A DNA stretch of 64,000 nt from Blastomyces gilchristii SLH14081 (Eukaryota; Ascomycota; Eurotiomycetes; Onygenales; Ajellomycetaceae), in the NCBI RefSeq assembly GCF_000003855.2, contig NW_003101682.1, positions 2,686,407 to 2,750,406 on the forward strand, written 5' to 3'. Below the pieces are notes generated by a model, which was not told the DNA's origin, searched no databases, and saw only the letters and a list, made by a program, of their open reading frames with translations. Shown here piece by piece: positions 61,399 through 64,000 of this stretch (positions are counted from its first letter, which is position 1; each line of letters opens with the position of its first letter). A program made the position numbers and the translations under genes.

Positions 61399-64000
61399 AT
61401 TATTATTATTCTTCTTCAATTATAGATGTATGCAGTCAGAGACTATGACATCTACCTGAGAACTTTTAGTTCTCAGGGTTTTTTCTATATCTGTAAAGTT
61501 AACTATTATACATTCATCAATTTCAGATATGCAAAATCAGAAAATTCCAGCTCAGAATACAAAAACTGTTTACAAATTGCAGTGTTTTAACATCTTCTGA
61601 TACTTTGAAATCATTTGACAATATCATAACAAAGGAAAAGAGAACACAGTCTTAAAGATAGACACATTAAATTATTATTATTATTATTATTATTATTCTT
61701 CCATTATACTCATATGCAAGCGGAGCTTATGATGAGTCCTTGCGTGATGTTAAATACAGGTCAAGTGTTGGTTATACAGGAGGAAATACAGGTGTTGAGA
61801 CCACGCCAAGATAACAAGAACATAGGAAAATACAAAGGAGTGACAATTAGATACATGCAATAATAACTTCTCAGCCCAGGAACATAGAGCGATTCATTGG
61901 AGCGATTTGTACACCTCTGTATTTATTAGGAACCTGAGGTGCTTGAGTTCCGGATTTAATGTATCCCCTGCGGGTTTCAAACCCACGCGCCTTGGTTTCC
62001 CACGCCAAGGCGCTACCAGGTGGCTGCATTAACCATTCGGCCACCGGGGCAGACACATTAAATAGATAGATAGAAAGAAATTGAAAGAAAAAGATAAAGT
62101 AAAGAGAGACTGTAACAAAACAAATTATTAAAAGATAGTATATAGCTGTTTTAACAGACTATATCTGATTGATTTCCTTCTCTTCATATTCAGATATTTC
62201 TGAATTTAGTCATTTTCTTATAGCTGCTTGAGTTTCTGATAGAAAGTCTATTAAGTATTTAATTCCTGTCTCAGTTGAGAATAAGAATCTCATATTTAAT
62301 TGATTTAGATCATACTTCTCTTTCAATCTGGCTCTGAGACTATTGTATAATGTACAGTGTATTACAATATACTCAGAATTCTCATTTGTATTGCAGAATG
62401 AGCATTCTATTAAGTCAAATCTATCATCAAATCTTTATATATAAGATTTGAAATAGTTATATTCTAGTTTCAGCTGTATTATAGATGAGAATATTTTCTT
62501 TTTACATTTAATTGAATAAGATTTTCACTTGGATTTTATTTTAAATCTTGAATAATGTATACTCTTCTTTTATTTCTGCTAGCTTTCATTTCACTTATCT
62601 AAATAAGATTCTTTTATTTTTCTCTTTATAAAAGATCAGGACATAATTTTATAAATAGATCTGCTTAATTCTGCACTCTTTTTTACAGCTGAATCAGTCA
62701 ATTCATTATCATGAATATTCATATAAGCAGGAACTCAGTGTAGATGAATTATCAGCTTTAATATTCTTCTCTTTTGAATTTTTAAAACAGAGTTTAAGAT
62801 CAGTTTAAGATTCATTTAATTATTATAAATCTGACTATTTCTAAGTCTTTTTAAAGCAGCTTGACTATCAGAGAATATTTATATCTCTTTCAAACTATTT
62901 TCTCTTTTATAAGATTTTATTTCAATGAGTTTGAAAGCTTTCACTATTATAAATAGTTCAGTATCAAAGACTTCAGATTCACAGTCTAAATTTCAGAAAT
63001 GTGAGATAAAATTGATATTATTATCAGTATAAGCAATATCTGTATCTAATCTATTCAAATTCTCATTTTTGAAGTCATCTGAATAAATCAGAATAGAGTC
63101 TTCTATATTAATTATAACAATTCTCTTCAAATACTGTTTATATTCTTTCTTCTTAGATAGTTCACTTATTTATAAGTCTATAAGAGATTCAAGTCTTTCT
63201 CTTCAAGAAGATATCTTCTCATGATTAACTTTTTCAATATTTAAAGAAGAAAATTGATTTTTAATCAGAGAGTATAGTCTATACAGTTAAGAAGATATTT
63301 TCTTTGAAGAATTATTTTTATTTTAATCAAGAAATCTATTTCAATTCAGTTCATTTTCAGAGTTAATTAATGAAAATGAAGAAGAGACTCTTTCTCTGAT
63401 TATATAATTTAAGCTCATCTTTATAACTCTCAGAGTATAGTTCATACAGGTCTTTTCAAATCTAATAGCAGGAGAAGGAATTGAAGCTTCAATTTTCATT
63501 ACTTTAGTAGAAGATGATTTGAATGCTCTCAGAATTCTTCTCAAAGCTCTGTTTTACAGACTTTGAAAGAGTTCAGTAAAATTCTCTTAAATATTTTATC
63601 AAACTTGAACTTCATAATCAGCTACTGATGTAATACAGACTATATATAACTGTCTCATAGTCTGAAAGAATAGATCTCTCTCTGTATTTAATAGTCTGAT
63701 TATATTATTTAATAGTCTTTCTATCTTGACAGTTCTTTGTTGAATATAATATTTAAAATTCAACTTGAAGTTTAATCATACTTCTAATCATTTGACATTT
63801 ACACTGAATTTAATCTCTCTATTTAAAAGAGTTAGAGATAGTTCTTTCTTATTGAATCTAGAAAAGAAATGAATTAACTCAGTTTTATTCATATTAAATT
63901 GAATTTAATTAATATCTGCTCTAATAAAGATTTTCTTTGCAGCTTCTTCAATCACTTTCAAATTCTCTTTAATAGTTTTTGAGCTGTAGACTAGACTAAT
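61399..64000 (-). mobile_element. Tad1-like LINE (3' part; 5' end beyond window), carrying a SINE
   Basis: The tail is at about 61399. On -, beyond the SINE, are the LINE C-terminus, an RNase H remnant (62650-63000) with QAALKRLRNSQIYNN, and the end of the RT (63544-63341, MRRILRAFKSSSTKVMKIEASIP and FEKTCMNYTLRVIKM), which the 27129 copy lacks. Decay is strong. This copy shows what the internally deleted LINE has lost. Confidence 0.8.
61673..62050 (-). mobile_element. tRNA-derived SINE copy 7, nearly undamaged
   Basis: 378 bp. On - it starts GCCCCGGTGGCCGAATGGTTA (A box) with a B box TGGGTTTGAAACCCGC, and ends in (AAT)n. The exact 13-bp duplication AGACACATTAAAT lies at 61660-61672 and 62051-62063. 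It keeps CpG, CpC and GpG steps absent from the LINE around it, so it serves as the reference for the family. The head folds like a class II tRNA (Ser/Leu-like, with a long variable arm) but continues into about 290 bp of body, so it is not a tRNA gene. Confidence 0.95.

Noticed and set aside
61871..62056. tRNA gene in the 62 kb region
   Set aside because: The tRNA-like head continues into a 290-bp body with an (AAT)n tail and target duplications, so it is a SINE.

Overview
This window is nuclear DNA of a filamentous ascomycete fungus, most likely a eurotiomycete; Onygenales would fit but is not proven. The genes are fungal in type (an SPIN90/Ldb17-family protein, a microsomal cytochrome P450, a class I alpha-1,2-mannosidase and ATG9). 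Introns are 45-150 nt with GTAAGT/GTGAGT-like donors. Two moderate-GC gene islands (about 1-6400 and 52400-60050) flank a roughly 46 kb AT-rich block made almost wholly of decayed, nested transposable elements, and a second AT-rich block starts at about 60050.

Left island: the 3' part of an Ldb17/SPIN90-like gene on + (1-2781), a three-exon P450 on - (3395-5468), and a tentative two-exon small ORF on - (5714-6343). Right island: a GH47 mannosidase on - (52793-55622, three exons, the last only 40 bp) and ATG9 on - (56738-59725, two exons). These are single genes with their own introns and intergenic spaces. No biosynthetic cluster is visible.

AT-rich block, left to right: a TIR element with a perfect 44-bp hairpin and a degenerate second copy (6435-8603); hAT-type MITEs; a 5'-truncated LINE tail (9400-11150) carrying a tRNA-derived SINE; a second SINE; an assembly gap (12088-12588); gypsy-1a (14412-22664, minus, identical-length 187-bp LTRs); a decayed hAT transposase (about 24400-26396); and a minus-strand Tad1-like LINE split in two (27129-29640 and 42101-43785) by gypsy-1b (29641-42100). 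Gypsy-1b is itself invaded by gypsy-2a (30143-36857, TSD GTTAT), which carries a large tRNA-headed, LINE-tailed SINE (34554-35573). Further right are a LINE tail, a copia-like gag remnant split by gypsy-2b (44779-50547, minus, TSD TGTAC), and two more SINEs. The far right block (61399-64000) is another LINE with a nearly undamaged SINE inside it.

The elements can be read as an insertion history. At least five MITE copies have 8-bp TSDs, seven SINE copies share an (AAT)n tail with the LINE, and the gypsy-2a empty site is still present in gypsy-1a. The damage has a particular signature: CpG and CpC/GpG are almost gone while CpA and CpT remain common, unlike the CpA-directed pattern of Neurospora RIP. 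The mutation signature, the hAT-to-MITE link and the LINE-to-SINE tail sharing are the most interesting results. I saw no CRISPR, phage or bacterial-type system.
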